Positions 10,688 to 22,195 of a stretch of 64,000 bases of DNA are shown here, in pieces (position 1 is the stretch's first letter; each line of letters starts with the position of its first letter). A model generated the notes under the pieces. It worked only from the letters and a program-made list of their open reading frames with translations, made no database searches and had not been told where the DNA came from. Both the position numbers and the translations under genes were made by a program. Source of the stretch: Aquilaria yunnanensis (taxonomy: Eukaryota > Streptophyta > Magnoliopsida > Malvales > Thymelaeaceae); contig CM077599.1 in the NCBI GenBank assembly GCA_039654915.1, positions 11,038,501-11,102,500 of the forward strand, written 5' to 3'.

Positions 10688-13600
10688 ATGGCCAATTCTG
10701 CAGTGAATGTGGCTCAGCCGCAAATCCCCATCTTCAAAGGTGAGTCATACGAATACTGGAGCATAAAGATGAAGACTCTCTTCAGATCACAGGATTTGTG
10801 GGATCTTGTAGAAACTGGATACGAGGATGGAGAATCAGAAGAAGGAGCAAATCGAGAAATTCTGAAAAAGGATGCAAAAGCTCTTTTCTTCATCCAACAA
10901 GCTGTAGATGAAACCATCTTCTCTAGAATTGCTGCTGCAACCACAGCAAAACAAGCTTGGAATATCCTTAAAGTTGAGTATCAAGGATCATCTAAAGTCA
11001 TGACAGTAAAGCTGCAGTTCCTTAGGAAAGATTTTGAGACATCCAGCATGAGGAACAATGAGTCAGTCCAAGACTTTCTTGCAAGGGTGTCAAAGATTGT
11101 GAGTCAGATGCGAACATATGGTGACAAGATAAGCGATGAGACAATTGTGGCTAAGATTCTCAGAAGCTTGTCCTCCAAATTTGATCACGTTGTAGCTGCT
11201 ATTGAAGAGTCCAAAGATCTATCCATCTTGACTGTGGATGAACTCATGGGTTCGCTTCAAGCACATGAAACCAGAATCAACAGATCTGCAGCCAAAGAAG
11301 AGGAACAAGCCTTCCAGACTCAAGGAGAACGAGAAAGGAAGAGCTATAGAGGCAGAGGTGGATTCAGAGGAAGAGGTCGTGGTAGCAGCATACAGTGCTC
11401 ATTTTGCAAGAAATTTGGTCATAAGGAAGATGATTGCTGGACCAAGAAGGGACAAGCAAAATTCACAGAAGAACCAGAAGAACAAGATGATTATTTGTTC
11501 ATGACCCATGCAAACACTCACAGCTCCTCCAAAGACATATGGTTTCTCGACAGTGCATGTTCCAATCATCTAACAGGAGACAAAGACAAGTTTAAAGATT
11601 TGGATGCTTCAGTCAAAACTCAAGTGAGGCTTGGCAATGATAATCAAGTACAAATTGAAGGAAAAGGTACGGTTGTTATTTCTGTAAATGGTAAGGAAAA
11701 GCTAATTAGAAATGTTCAGTATGCTCCTGGTCTGACACATAATCTAATTAGTGTTGGTCAGTTGGTTCAAGGGGGATTAAGTGTCACATTCGAAAAAGGA
11801 ACTTGTTCAGTAAAAACAAGTTCAGGAGAGCCTGTGTTATCAGCTTAAATGACTGAAAATAAAATGTTTCCCATTGATTTTACCAGTTATGAGAAGTGTA
11901 TGATCACTAGTAAAATTGAGGAATCTGAGTTGTGGCATCAACGTTATGGCCATCTGCATTTTAAGGGACTACAGTTACTGACCAATAAAGAAATGGTAAC
12001 TGACTTACCATTTGTGAAAGAGCCAGATCATATCTGTGAAGGATGTGCATTTGGAAAGCAAACTAGAAGATCATTTCCTGTTGGACAGGCAAAGAGAGCT
12101 ACATCCAAACTCGAAGTAGTCCATGCGGATCTGTGTGGACCAATGAAGACCACTTCATTAGCTGGGAGCAGGTACTTTCTTCTCTTTGTTGATGATTACT
12201 CAAGACTAAGCTGGGTATACTTTCTTACTGTAAAAACAGAAGCCTTCAAATGTTTCAAGAAGTTCAAAGCCTTGGTTGAGAAACAAGGCTCAGTAAAATT
12301 AAAGACTCTAAGAACAGATCGAGGGGGAGAGTTCTGTTCAAAGGAGTTTCAAGAGTTCTGTGATGAAGAAGGCATAAGAAGAGAGCTGACAGCTCCCTAT
12401 ACACCTGAACAGAACGGAATTGCAGAAAGGAAAAATCGAACCATTGTAGAAATGGCAAGATCAATGCTAAAAAACAAGGATCTCTCTGATGAGTACTGGG
12501 CTGAAGCAGTGGCCACTGCTGTGTACCTCATAAATCTGTCACCAACATGAGCAGTTTTGAATCAAACTCCATATGAATCCTGGTATGATTCTAAGCCTTC
12601 AGTGAGCCATCTTCGCATCTTTGGTTGTGTATGTTATGTACTCACTCCTTCTGGTAGAACCAAATTGGATAAAAAGTCCAAGAAATGCATCTTTGTTGGT
12701 TACAGCCTAGTGTCCAAAGCTTACAGGGTGTTTGATCCTGAGAATAAGAAAATTCTGATTAGTCGGGACATCGAGTTTGATGAATGCAGCAGCTGGAAGA
12801 AAGTGGAAGAAGCTAGTCCATCAACAATTCAAGTCAACAATGAGGAGCAAGAAGAAAAGCATGATGAAGAATCAGATGGAGACGATCAAGTCAGTCCAGT
12901 TCGTTCTTCCTCCAGTAGTTGCACCTCAAATGATGCTCAAAGAAAAACCAGATCAATCAGTGATGTTTACTCTTCAACATTTGCTCTATTTACTGGTGAT
13001 CCAATAGATGCTGAAGACGCCATGAAGATTAAAGTTTGGAGAGAAGCTATGGAAGAGGAAGTAGCAGCAATAAAGAAAAATGAAACATGGGAGCTAGTAA
13101 GTCTACCAGAAGGAAAGAAGACTGTGAGCTTGAAATGGATCTTCAAAACTAAGTTTCATTCAAATGGTGAAATCCAGAAACATAAAGCAAGACTGGTGGC
13201 ACGTGGGTTTACTCAAGAATATGGAGTAGACTATGAAGAAACCTTTTCTCCAGTTGCACGCTTTGAGACAGTAAGATTAATACTTGCATTGGCAGCCCAA
13301 CATCAATGGAGAGTACATCAGATTGATATTAAGACAGCCTTCCTCAATGGAGAACTGATGGAGGAAGTATATGTTGATCAGCCAGTTGGTTTTGTGATTC
13401 AAGGAGAAGAGGACAAAGTCTATAGGCTCAAAAAGGCTCTGTATGGACTAAAACAGGCTCCTCGAGCCTGGTATACCAGAATTGATGATTTCTTTTATCT
13501 TAAAGGATTTCAAAGGAGTCCAAATGAGCCAACACTTTATCTGAAAAAGCTCAGTTCTAAAGACATTGTGATCGTGAGTCTGTATGTTGATGACATACTG

Positions 13601-14500
13601 TACACTGGCTCCTCACAGCAGCTTCTGATGGACTTTAAAAAGAATATGATGGAGGAATTCGAGATGACTGACCTTGGGGAGATGCATTATTTTTTAGGAC
13701 TTGAAGTACAACAAACACAAGATGTTTCAACTCCTATGAATACCAATGAGAAACTGAAAGAGGAGGATGGATCTGGGGTAGCAGATGCAAGGAGATACAG
13801 AAGCCTGGTTGGACGCTTGATCTATCTCACTCACACAAGGCCAGACATTGCATTCTCAGTTGGATTAATATCAAGGTTTATGCATGCTCCTACAAATCAT
13901 CATCTTGGAGCAGCCAAAAGGATCTTAAAGTATATTGCAGCCACTAGAGATTTCGGCATCTGGTATGTTAAAGCAACCAAAGTTCAGTTACAAGGTTACA
14001 CTGATAGTGATTGGGCTGGTGATCAAGATGACAGAAGAAGTACCACAGGAAACTGCTTCAGTCTCGGTTCAGGACCTATATCCTGGACATCTAAGAAACA
14101 AAGTACAGTAGCTTTGTCATCAGCAGAAGCAGAATATGTAGCTGCATGTACAGCTACCTGTCAAGCTGTGTGGTTCAGACGTTTACTGGGTGATCTTGGG
14201 CATAAGCAGACTGAAGCCACAAGCTTGTTATGTGACAGTGCATCAGCTATAGCCATGACCAAAAATCCAGTAATGCATGGAAGAACCAAACACATAGAGA
14301 TCAAGCATCATTTCATAAGGGATTTAGTCGCTCAAGGAGAAGTGAAACTCGAGTTTTGCAGAACAGAAGTCCAAATGGCTGATATGTTCACTAAAGCCTT
14401 GGTCCAATCAAAGTTTGAAGAGATGCGAAGAAAACTTTGTATCACCAGCTTTGAATCAAGGGGGAGTGTTGAAGAGGTGAGTCAAAGCCTAAGTTCCTGA
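10688..14500 (+). pseudogene. copia gag-pol polyprotein, defective
   Basis: One reading frame starts at ATG 10688. Order: gag (PIFKGESYEYW), CCHC zinc knuckle (CSFCKKFGHKEDDCW, near 11396-11440), protease with DSA in place of the common DSG (near 11550), GAG-pre-integrase (LWHQRYGHLH), integrase core (HADLCGP, DDYSR, then NGIAERKNRT with the catalytic Glu), reverse transcriptase (LYVDDILYTGS) and RNase H (TDSDWAGD, SSAEAEYVA). Breaks: in-frame TAA at 11846-11848, in-frame TGA at 12548-12550, and an in-frame gap of roughly 30 codons near 13722 between the FLGLEV and STPMN motifs of reverse transcriptase. The frame itself never shifts. The element cannot make a full polyprotein from this copy. 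Confidence 0.93.
14455..14466 (+). other. polypurine tract of the copia element
   Basis: The purine-rich run AAGGGGGAG lies directly before the 3' LTR, where plus-strand priming starts in LTR retrotransposons. Confidence 0.8.
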
Positions 14501-14735
14501 GAATGCGTGAAGAGCAAGTCAAATAAAAGGATATCTCTGTTAGTTAGTTGATATCTATGTTAGTTAGTTTGTTAGCAAAGTCAGAGTCCTGTTGCATTAA
14601 GTTAGCTGAGTTAGTTGCTTGTTAACGTTATAACTACAGTCTGCTCTATTTGATGTTAAGTGTGTTGGTTATTCAAAAAGCAATAACACAGAAAAAAAGT
14701 ATTTCATCTCCTTGTTTGTGCTATTCTCAACAACA
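14467..14735 (+). repeat. 3' LTR of the copia element
   Basis: 269 bp, identical to the 5' LTR except for one base. Followed by the target duplication GGCCA and then the rest of the interrupted MADS-2a exon. Confidence 0.97.
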
Positions 14736-15110
14736 GGCCAGCTAGAGGCGGAGAAGAAGAGAGGAGAAGAGCTTAACCAGATGAGGAAGGCAAGCCAGAG
14801 CCAGTGGTGGTGGGAGGCGCGATTGGAGTAGCTGACCCAGCCACAGCTGGAGCAGCTAAAAACTGCTCTGGAGGAGCTTAAGAAGAATGTGGGAAAACAA
14901 GCAGAAAAAATTGTGATGCAGACCACAAATTCCCAGCAGCTGTTCATACCCAGTTCCAGCAATGGATCTGCACCGCCAGCCGGACCAGCAGCACCGGTTC
15001 TGCCATTCGATCCAAACATGCTGCCTCATAATGGCTATAACCCAGCAACGGGGATCTCCAGGCTTCTTCTAAGTATATCACATTTTAATTATATACATTC
15101 CATAAATAAA

Positions 15111-15112
<2 letters not shown>

Positions 15113-15171
<59 letters not shown>
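15113..15171. repeat. (TA)n microsatellite
   Basis: About 58 bp of alternating TA just after MADS-2a. The matching place in the other unit (about 40965-40979) has only some 14 bp, so this locus has expanded or contracted since duplication. Bases 15172-15550 are AT-rich 3' flank without a gene. Confidence 0.95.
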
Positions 15172-15174
<3 letters not shown>

Positions 15175-15559
15175 CACACAATAATTATTAGTACATTTAC
15201 ATGAAGAAATTATATTATAGATCGTATTCATAGTATGGTTTCTTAATTTTTATATAGTATATATGTGGTGTTGTATGGTTCTTTTCTTGTGTGTATCTCC
15301 AGTGTGTATTAAAGTAATTTAATTACAAGGTTTGCTTGGTATGTTCCAAGGCTGTGTAAGAATAAGAAGTGAGCCGATCGTATCTAGCTAGTACCCTACA
15401 ATCTAGCTCATATAGTTATATGTAATAATCGTTGACAATGGAATAAATGGAATGTTATCTTGTTTTCATATTCTTTTTCAGCAAAGATCTCTTTTTATTT
15501 AACGTTGAAGTATTATATGGATTTTGATTTAGTGTCAAGTGCAACAGTTATTCTTTAAT

Positions 15560-15845
15560 GGGTAAATGACATCCATCATCACTAAACTATCCCAATGCCA
15601 TTTAATAGTCCCAAAACTATAAAATATTGTTTAATAATCCCAAAACTGTGCAATTTTTTCCCAACTTTCATCACTTTTTAACTGCTGGCATAATGGCAAG
15701 ACAACATGTGCAACAATTAGGTAGCTAGTTTGAGGACGATGGTACAACAATTGGGTAGGTTGAGGATGATGATGCAACAATTCATAGTTTTAGGATAATT
15801 AAGCAACATTGGATATAGTTAAGGGACAATAAGTGTTATTTACGC
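15560..15845. mobile_element. Mutator-type MITE, 286 bp
   Basis: Ends GGGTAAATGACAT and GTTATTTACGC form inverted repeats, and the element is flanked by an exact 9-bp duplication TTCTTTAAT at 15551-15559 and 15846-15854. That target length is typical of Mutator-like transposons. No coding capacity. The same element is in the other unit at 41367-41652, so it predates the duplication. Confidence 0.85.
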
Positions 15846-15935
15846 TTCTTTAATTTATATGTGCCATATTTCTTATTATATGTTTCATTTCGTAAATAAT
15901 TTATTTGTAGCTAGTCCTGCGCTAATATTTTTATA

Positions 15936-16681
15936 CTCCATTTGTCCCATATATTTTGCACCATTTTTCTTGTTGGGTAGTCCCAAAACTCTTGTACTAT
16001 TTTCTTTTTAGGTAACTTTTTTACACTCTGTTTACTACTATACCCCTAACTTAACCCATCCTCACACCTGACAACAACTCCACTCTTTTTCTCTTTCTCG
16101 CATTCCCCCATCTCAACTCTCTCTCTCTCTCTCGCTCTCTTTCTCTCTTTTTCTAGCGAGGTTAGATGGCAAATTTGACAGAGGCTGATCGACAATGAAG
16201 GCGAAGTGATCGACGTCAGATGCCCAACGAGGGCTGAGGTCGAGTGATCAACAATAGATGCCGAGCAAATCGAACGTGCAACCGACTATAGAGGTTAAAC
16301 GAGCATGACGATGGCCGAGTGATCGACGATGAAGGCCGGGTAAGGATGGACGCGCAATCAGTGATGGGGGCTGAGCAAGGATGGAGGCCAATCGAGAGTG
16401 ACGAGGCGCAATTGATGACAGATGTCGAGCGATTGACTATGAAGGGCCAGCAAGGATGGAGGTCAAGCAATTGATGACAGAGGTTGAGCGAATCGAACAT
16501 GCAATCGACTGCGGAGGGTCAATGGTGTCACCGGGGGATGTGATGGCGGCGGAAGGTGAAATCTTTTGGGAAATTGATGAGGGGAAGAGGAGGGGCAAAT
16601 CTAAAAAAAGTGTGAAAACAGTAAAAATGCCTAAAACTACGTATAAAACCAAATGTTGTAAAAGAAATGGGACGGAGAGAG
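15936..16681. mobile_element. Stowaway/mariner-like non-autonomous element, 746 bp
   Basis: Terminal inverted repeats CTCCATTTGTCCCATA and the complement of GGGACGGAGAGAG fit the Stowaway consensus end CTCCCTCCGTCCC, with TA on both sides. Inside are a CT-rich run (16115-16150) and short degenerate repeats of GATCGACAATGAAGG and GCAAGGATGGAGG type. Open frames inside are repeat-derived and not believable genes. Also present in the other unit at 41753-42484. Confidence 0.65.
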
Positions 16682-16831
16682 TAGTATTTAATCACTAGAT
16701 ACTTCTCTACAATCTTTATTTTTTTATTCTTTTGTAGAATTTTTATACATATAAAAGTGTACTATATATAACTTGGGGAATGATAGTAAAGTGAGAATGA
16801 AAATGAGTTTAAATTTAACCAAAACCAAAAT

Positions 16832-17902
16832 GGGCAAATTACCCACTATAGTTTTCATCATAGGCAAATCAATTATTATAGTTTTTTCACAGTTAAGTTG
16901 ACCACTAATGATTTTGTATAAGCAGACATTTACTATTACTGTTAAAATGGTCTAGTTGTATGATGACCTGCTACATTTTAATAAAATGGCAACATATGTG
17001 ACATGCATGCATGGAAAAAATAGGACAAAAGTGTCAAAAAAACAAAACACATTGTTTTGCATAATTGTAGTTTGACACAAATCAGGGCCTCAACCCCAAA
17101 CCCACGATTCACCTTTTTTTTGGTCATTGAAGGCCGTCGGTTGGCAATGTTTTACAACCCATGAGCTAGGGGCCTATTGTTGTCATCCCCATGGGCCGTC
17201 ATCACCCCAAGTTTTGCAAGCAACATAGTGATCTGGAAGCACTGTTGCCTTGTAGTAGGAGTTTCCCAACCATTTCAGTCATGGAATAGCACTAATGGCA
17301 TGAAGGTTGGTTCCTCGACCTATTTTGATCCATTCCCCTTCCCAAGATTGTTTCTAATTCATCAAAAGAACCTATATTTTAAACAATTTGATTTAGAAGT
17401 TTAACTAACCACATAACCACTAGCTTAAGGTTTAACTTCAACTTAGATAATAACAATTGGTTCTAGAGACTTTAGGCTATTTACAAACAATCTTTGCTCT
17501 ACAAATCCTAGCAATCCACAATCTCCAACAATGCTTTGGTCATTGAAGTTTTTCTCAAAAATCAATTTAGAGTTTAATAGGATTTTGGGAAATTATGGAA
17601 AGAAGATGGCTTATGTGCTATCTTTTTAGTTTAGGGATTGATGAGGATCAGAAGATATAATTTAGTGATGAATTGTGCATTTCTCCTTTTAAATCATTCA
17701 TACAATCACCATACATAAGAGTATTTCACCACGAAAGGAAATGTTCTTTTCATTAGTCATCTAAAATGGCTTATTTATCTTGCTTCAAAAACATTAATAA
17801 TAAATTTGCACTCAAACGAAAACATTGATGATGGGTTTACCTACAAAAAGACTATAGTGGGCAATCTCCATCATAACAAATACTAGAGTAGGTAACTTAC
17901 CC
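16832..17902. mobile_element. terminal-inverted-repeat element, about 1.07 kb, probably Mutator-like
   Basis: The left end GGGCAAATTACCCACTATAG and the right end (complement GGGTAAGTTACCTACT) are inverted repeats extending some 40 bp with mismatches. I see no clear target duplication and no transposase. Shared with the other unit (42635-43708). Confidence 0.5.
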
Positions 17903-19000
17903 TTTTACCATTAATTAAAGGAAGAGGTCCCGAATTAATTCCTGAATTTCACTAACTATACTTAATATTGAATTATAAATTAAGAGGATTAATTCTTAAA
18001 TGCCCACATACAATAAATGTTTTTTTTTCCTCTCTCTCTCTCTCTCAACCCGGTGTGTGTATATATAGTTCATCGATAACTTTAATGTTTCCGTTATCTA
18101 TATAAATACATGATAAATTACCAATAATGATATGATACCTTTGTCCATGTGACAGGATAGACATGAGAGGCTTCAAAATCTTTCATTCTAAGGATAATAT
18201 TGGAATTGGGAAATAAATTCATAAAAACTAATGTGGGAATGAAGATAAATAAGATAATATATAGTTTGAGACCTTGTCACATGCAAATCATTTGTTAATT
18301 TAATCCATAAAAAGATTTAAAAAAATTGTTTACTCTATTCCTCTTCTAATCAAACCTAAAAATTCGACAAAAAGTAACCGGTTTATCATTGGCATTGGCA
18401 TAATATTAGCACCTTAAGGTACTTGAAGATTTAAAAGTTCTTCCCAAGTATCTAGTGAGTGGGTTGAAAATTGTAGAGCGAGAATCATATATCCTTCTGG
18501 TTGACATACTTGATCATGTCGAGGGTCAACTATTAATTACTTAAAAAATGCATTTAAGATCTTAATTACTTTAGCGATACATTTACAAATACATACAAAC
18601 TGCAATTTTGGTCACTCTAAGAGGTAGGGTTGGAAGGCCATTCGGGATACCTTCTCCAAAACCCTCAACTCAGTTGCTCTCTCTCTCTCTCTCCCCCTTG
18701 ATTTTAATTAATTATAATGTGATTTTTGTAATAAAAAAAAAAAGAAAATAAAAGACAAAAAGTTTATTACACCGAAAAAACTGATGGTTACTTTGTGCTG
18801 CATTGAAGCACAAATACAGATCAAAGAAAGGGTGAGAATATTAATCCAGATGCCACATTGTTTTCCTAGTGATGCCAACTAGTAGATAATTAGTTAAGAC
18901 TAATGATGCATTAAGATGATGGGATTTTCGTAACTTACCAAAATCTTTCTCATAATAACAGAAAACAAATGCAAAATTATGGCACTAGTAAGAGGCAACC
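17903..19000. other. upstream region of MADS-3a
   Basis: AT-rich, no gene seen. It has short CT runs near 18030 and 18680 and an A-rich run near 18735. It aligns closely with 43709-44823 in the other unit. Confidence 0.7.
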
Positions 19001-19009
19001 TTATAAATA
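19001..19009 (+). promoter_or_regulatory. TATA box of MADS-3a
   Basis: TTATAAATA lies 84-92 bp before the chosen ATG, a normal spacing for a plant promoter plus short 5' leader. The same box is at 44824-44832 before the second copy. Transcription would then start near 19035, which excludes the upstream in-frame ATG at 18979. Confidence 0.55.
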
Positions 19010-19092
19010 CATCTCCATGTAATTCCCCTGCAAAAACCAATCTCATCTTTTCCTCTCGGTCTACAATTGTTCCATTTCTGCTAGCAACGGTG

Positions 19093-19728
19093 ATGAAGAA
19101 GAAGCCTAGCCTGGGTCGCCAAAAGATCCCAATGGAAAAAATACCAAAGAAAAACCATAGACAAGTAACCTTCTCCAAACGCAGAGCAGGGCTTTTCAAG
19201 AAGGCTAGCGAGCTGTGCACCCTCTGTGGCGTGGACATAGCCATCATCGTCTTCTCCCCTGCCGAAAAGCCCTTCTCCTTTGGTCACCCTGAGGTAGAGT
19301 CCATCATTCACCACTTCCCCAATTGGAACCCTCCTCTGGCTCCATGTCAACGCTCCACCAATCACTTCATTGAAGCTCAGAGGAATGCTAGCGTAAGGGA
19401 GCTTAATCTGCACTTAACCAGTCTCGGGAACCAAATAGAGAGCGAGAGGAAGCGCGGCGAGGCATTGGACAAGATGCTGGAGGCCACCAGGGGCCAGTGC
19501 TGGTGGGCTGCACCGGTTGAGAAGTTGGGGGTTAGCGAGTTGGAACAACTCAAGGCAGCACTGGAGGAGCTGAAGACCAATGTGGACAGGCAGGTTGACT
19601 TGTTTTCTATTGATAATTTGTCCCAGATTCTGGGGTTGGACGGGACGCCAAATGACCAGATTTATGTTCCTGCTACTACTTCAGCTGTTGAACTTGATCC
19701 TCAGAACTATTTTACTTTTTGCTTCTGA
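19093..19728 (+). CDS. AGL62-like type I MADS-box protein (MADS-3a)
   Basis: An intronless gene for a 211-aa M-alpha MADS transcription factor, a class acting in the nucleus and in Arabidopsis known mostly from female gametophyte and endosperm. The MADS domain is at residues 6-66 ([36 protein letters not shown]), followed by FSFGHPEVESII. A helical region (about 96-130), the WWAAP motif (137-141) and a second helix (148-168) precede a short tail. The frame stays open for 38 codons upstream (to ATG 18979), but a TATA box falls within that extension, so the ATG at 19093 (MKKKPSLGRQ) is used; many relatives start like this. It differs from MADS-3b at eight residues, none in residues 1-73. Confidence 0.92.
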   Translation: MKKKPSLGRQKIPMEKIPKKNHRQVTFSKRRAGLFKKASELCTLCGVDIAIIVFSPAEKPFSFGHPEVESIIHHFPNWNPPLAPCQRSTNHFIEAQRNASVRELNLHLTSLGNQIESERKRGEALDKMLEATRGQCWWAAPVEKLGVSELEQLKAALEELKTNVDRQVDLFSIDNLSQILGLDGTPNDQIYVPATTSAVELDPQNYFTFCF

Positions 19729-20253
19729 TCTTGTCTTGTTTGTTTAAGGCTGCAGTTCCCAGGTAAAAGAGCCTCGCTGAACTGGTTCACTGCTAAATAA
19801 TTCCTCTCTCAATCACCCATTTGGGTAATAAACATTACAGAATTAATATGCCTTTGGCAAATTGGAAACGAAATTAATAGAAATTAAGAAGCCTCTCTTT
19901 CTTTTATTCTTTGTTCCTTCTATTTATTAATTCACTTCATCGATTAATGTCAATATTTTCTTCGTTGCACCACTGCATCGAGTATATGGATTAATTAATA
20001 TTTTCGGCAGAAAACTCTTATCCATGGTAATAAATATCGAGACATATATGTAACGTCATGTGTTAATGAACAGGATAAGATTTTTTTTCCGTCCTTTTTT
20101 CTTTTGTCCTGCCAGAAAGCCGCACATTTTGTCAACTTATAGCAAGCAGCATACTTTACTCTATTGATCTCGGTGAGGCCAACAGTTTTACTTTCAAATA
20201 ATAATTTCAATAATTAAATTGTTTTGTTAATACTTTACTATGTTGACTCGGCG
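19729..20253. other. 3' flank of MADS-3a
   Basis: AT-rich, no gene. A stretch at 20172-20237 is repeated in the same direction at 20852-20917 on the far side of the next element, with several base changes. Confidence 0.6.
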
Positions 20254-20845
20254 GAGTAAATTGTTTAAATGGTCTATAACTTTTAATTATTATTTCATTT
20301 TAATTTCTAACATATTAAATGTTTTGTTTTGGTTTTAAACATATATATTAAAATTGTTTCATTTTAACCTCTCATCAAATAAAATTCATTAACTCAAAAA
20401 TAATTACTCGGTACAAATTTTTGAAATTCTAATTTAAATATTTAATAACTATCTTTTAGTAAATTTAAATAGTTTAATATTTTTTTTTACAGTGAACAAA
20501 CAATTTAAATTAATAGTTTTTTCTTACTAAATGAAATAAGTTTAATTTGCAGATAGAAGAAAATGTGATTTGAATTTTTCATTAAATATAAAATTATTAT
20601 ATAGATTAAATTTATTATAAAACAATCACCAAATAGTTTAAATTATTATCTGAAAAAATTATTATCAAACAAATACTTTTAGTTAACAAATTTTATTCCA
20701 TAAGACCAAAATGAAATATTTTTAATAGATTTAGGATTAAAATGAAACATTTCAATAGGTTTAGGACCAAAACAGAATACTTTATAGGTTAAGGATTAAA
20801 ACGAAATAATAGTTAAAAGTTAGGGACCACTCATGCAATTTACTC
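20254..20845. mobile_element. Mutator-type MITE with long inverted repeats, 592 bp
   Basis: The left arm begins GAGTAAATTGTTTAAATGG and the right arm ends with the complement of GAGTAAATTGCATGAGTGG. The arms pair over roughly 150 bp with mismatches. No coding capacity. The other unit has the same element (46079-47012), there interrupted by a Tourist MITE. The flanks TGACTCGGCG/TAACTTAGTG could be a worn target duplication. Confidence 0.7.
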
Positions 20846-21914
20846 TAACTTAGTGAGACCAACAATTTTTCTTTCAAGTAATAATTTCAATAATCAAATT
20901 GTTTTGCTGATGCTTTAATTAATTGTTGATAAATTTATTAAAAATAAATAAAAGGTCAAAACTATCATTGTTTATAGATTTTACAAAAATCAACCGAGCA
21001 AAGTTTTACACTTATCGATTTAAGTGATAAAAGTGTCAATTTTTAAAGCAGCGACTTTAGGCCCTAATTAACAGAACAAACAGGACCTAATGCTCCCTGT
21101 ATGCAAATCCAAGAGAGAAAAAAATTGCTCCTGGATTATGATGTAAAAACTGAAAACATTTTCTTCTCACGTTGCAACCGATAAAAATCATTTTGTTCCC
21201 TTTCTTTTTATTCATCAACATCCACAAGACAAAGCTAATAATCATGCTGTTTCAATATCCAGGGACAGCGGTACAATCTGACGAATCTGCCCGTTTATTG
21301 GTAAGATGTATTTATCATTTTCTAATTTGTATGCTTATTTAATATTCAAATTCTATTCCTCATTACAACAAAATGGTAAGCTAAGTAGAACGAGATAGGT
21401 GTAAATTAGACTTTCTAATATGATTTTTTATACCATTTCTTATATATAGTAAAATTCTAAGTTTTTTTTAAAAAATGAATATCAATGAAAAAATAATTTC
21501 ACTCGTGATAAATTATCCTAATTCAAATAAGTGCATTTCAGAAACATTATTGAAAAGTGATTATAAGTGATTCTTTCCCTATAATGGTTATTTGTCAACT
21601 TGTATACATATAAATTCAAAGTCTAACTTAAGAACCCCAAAATCCCTTTCTAAAATAATTTTTGCAAAAAAAAAAAAAAAACAAGTATTTTTTTATTAAA
21701 TTTTCCTTTTTAGGCTAGATGCAAAAAAAAATCACAAAAAATAATTATTTTTCATGGAAAAAATTATCCAATTGAGTTTCAGATAAATTCAGCATTAACT
21801 GGCATATGAGATGAGTTTCATTAGATAAAAAAAAAATTCAAATTAAGAGGTAATAAAACAACTTGTTGAATTAATTAGTTGTCATGAAGGTACTAGTTTC
21901 AAAGGCAAGGATAA
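20846..21914. other. AT-rich intergenic DNA
   Basis: No gene, RNA or clear element recognised. It aligns with 47013-48065 of the other unit, with small insertions and deletions in A/T runs. Confidence 0.6.
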
Positions 21915-21944
21915 CATGCAAATAGGGATGGCAATTTGGTGGGT

Positions 21945-22195
21945 CGGGTTAGGTTTGGGTCAGGATATTCGGGTTTGGGTTTAATCGGGTTAGCATGATT
22001 TCGGGTCCAGGTCGGGTTCAGGTCAAATCATTTGGATTCGGGTTGATTCCAGGTTGGCAGATTTCGGGTTCGGGTTCAGGTTGGGCCGGGTTCAATACAG
22101 GTCGGGTCGCTTTCAGTCTCGGGTAATTTCAGGTTGGGTTATTCGGGTTTCAGGCCAAACTCGGGTTGATCAGTCGGGTTTATTCGGGTTACTAG
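21945..22195 (+). repeat. left subterminal GGGTCGGGTT-type repeats of the hAT element
   Basis: Many variants of TCGGGTT, TTCGGG and CAGGTCGGG. A similar block at 26320-26528 has its G-rich strand on the same (+) strand, so the two blocks are direct rather than inverted. Confidence 0.8.

Larger units (their letters stand above)
10366..14735 (+). mobile_element. Ty1-copia LTR retrotransposon
   Basis: A complete 4370-bp insertion with 269-bp LTRs at both ends (TG...CA), a primer-binding site just inside the left LTR, a polypurine tract before the right LTR, and a 5-bp target duplication GGCCA at 10361-10365 and 14736-14740. The empty site is seen in the other unit near 40582-40586. Domain order gag, protease, integrase, reverse transcriptase, RNase H places it in the copia superfamily. 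The LTRs differ at one base that I can find, so the insertion is young. Confidence 0.97.
9928..15073 (+). pseudogene. AGL62-like MADS-box gene split by a copia element (MADS-2a)
   Basis: Exon 1 (9928-10245) encodes an intact MADS domain ([13 protein letters not shown]..., [15 protein letters not shown]) and is followed by a GT-AG intron 10246-10354. Exon 2 starts at 10355 and after 11 bases is interrupted at 10366 by a Ty1-copia element; it resumes at 14736 after the repeated target GGCCA. Compared with the intact copy at 40149 the downstream part has two further lesions: a CAG-to-TAG stop at 14829-14831, and a 5-bp loss near 15048-15052 that shifts the frame of the last codons. If exon 1 is spliced to the stub, the message reads into the LTR in frame for about ten codons and stops, giving a protein of about 120 aa: the MADS domain without its C-terminal region. 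Confidence 0.9.

Noticed and set aside
18979..19092. In-frame upstream extension of MADS-3a (and 44802-44915 for MADS-3b)
   Set aside because: The TATA box lies inside it, the encoded residues do not resemble the family N-terminus, and a good family-like start (MKKKPSLGRQ) follows.
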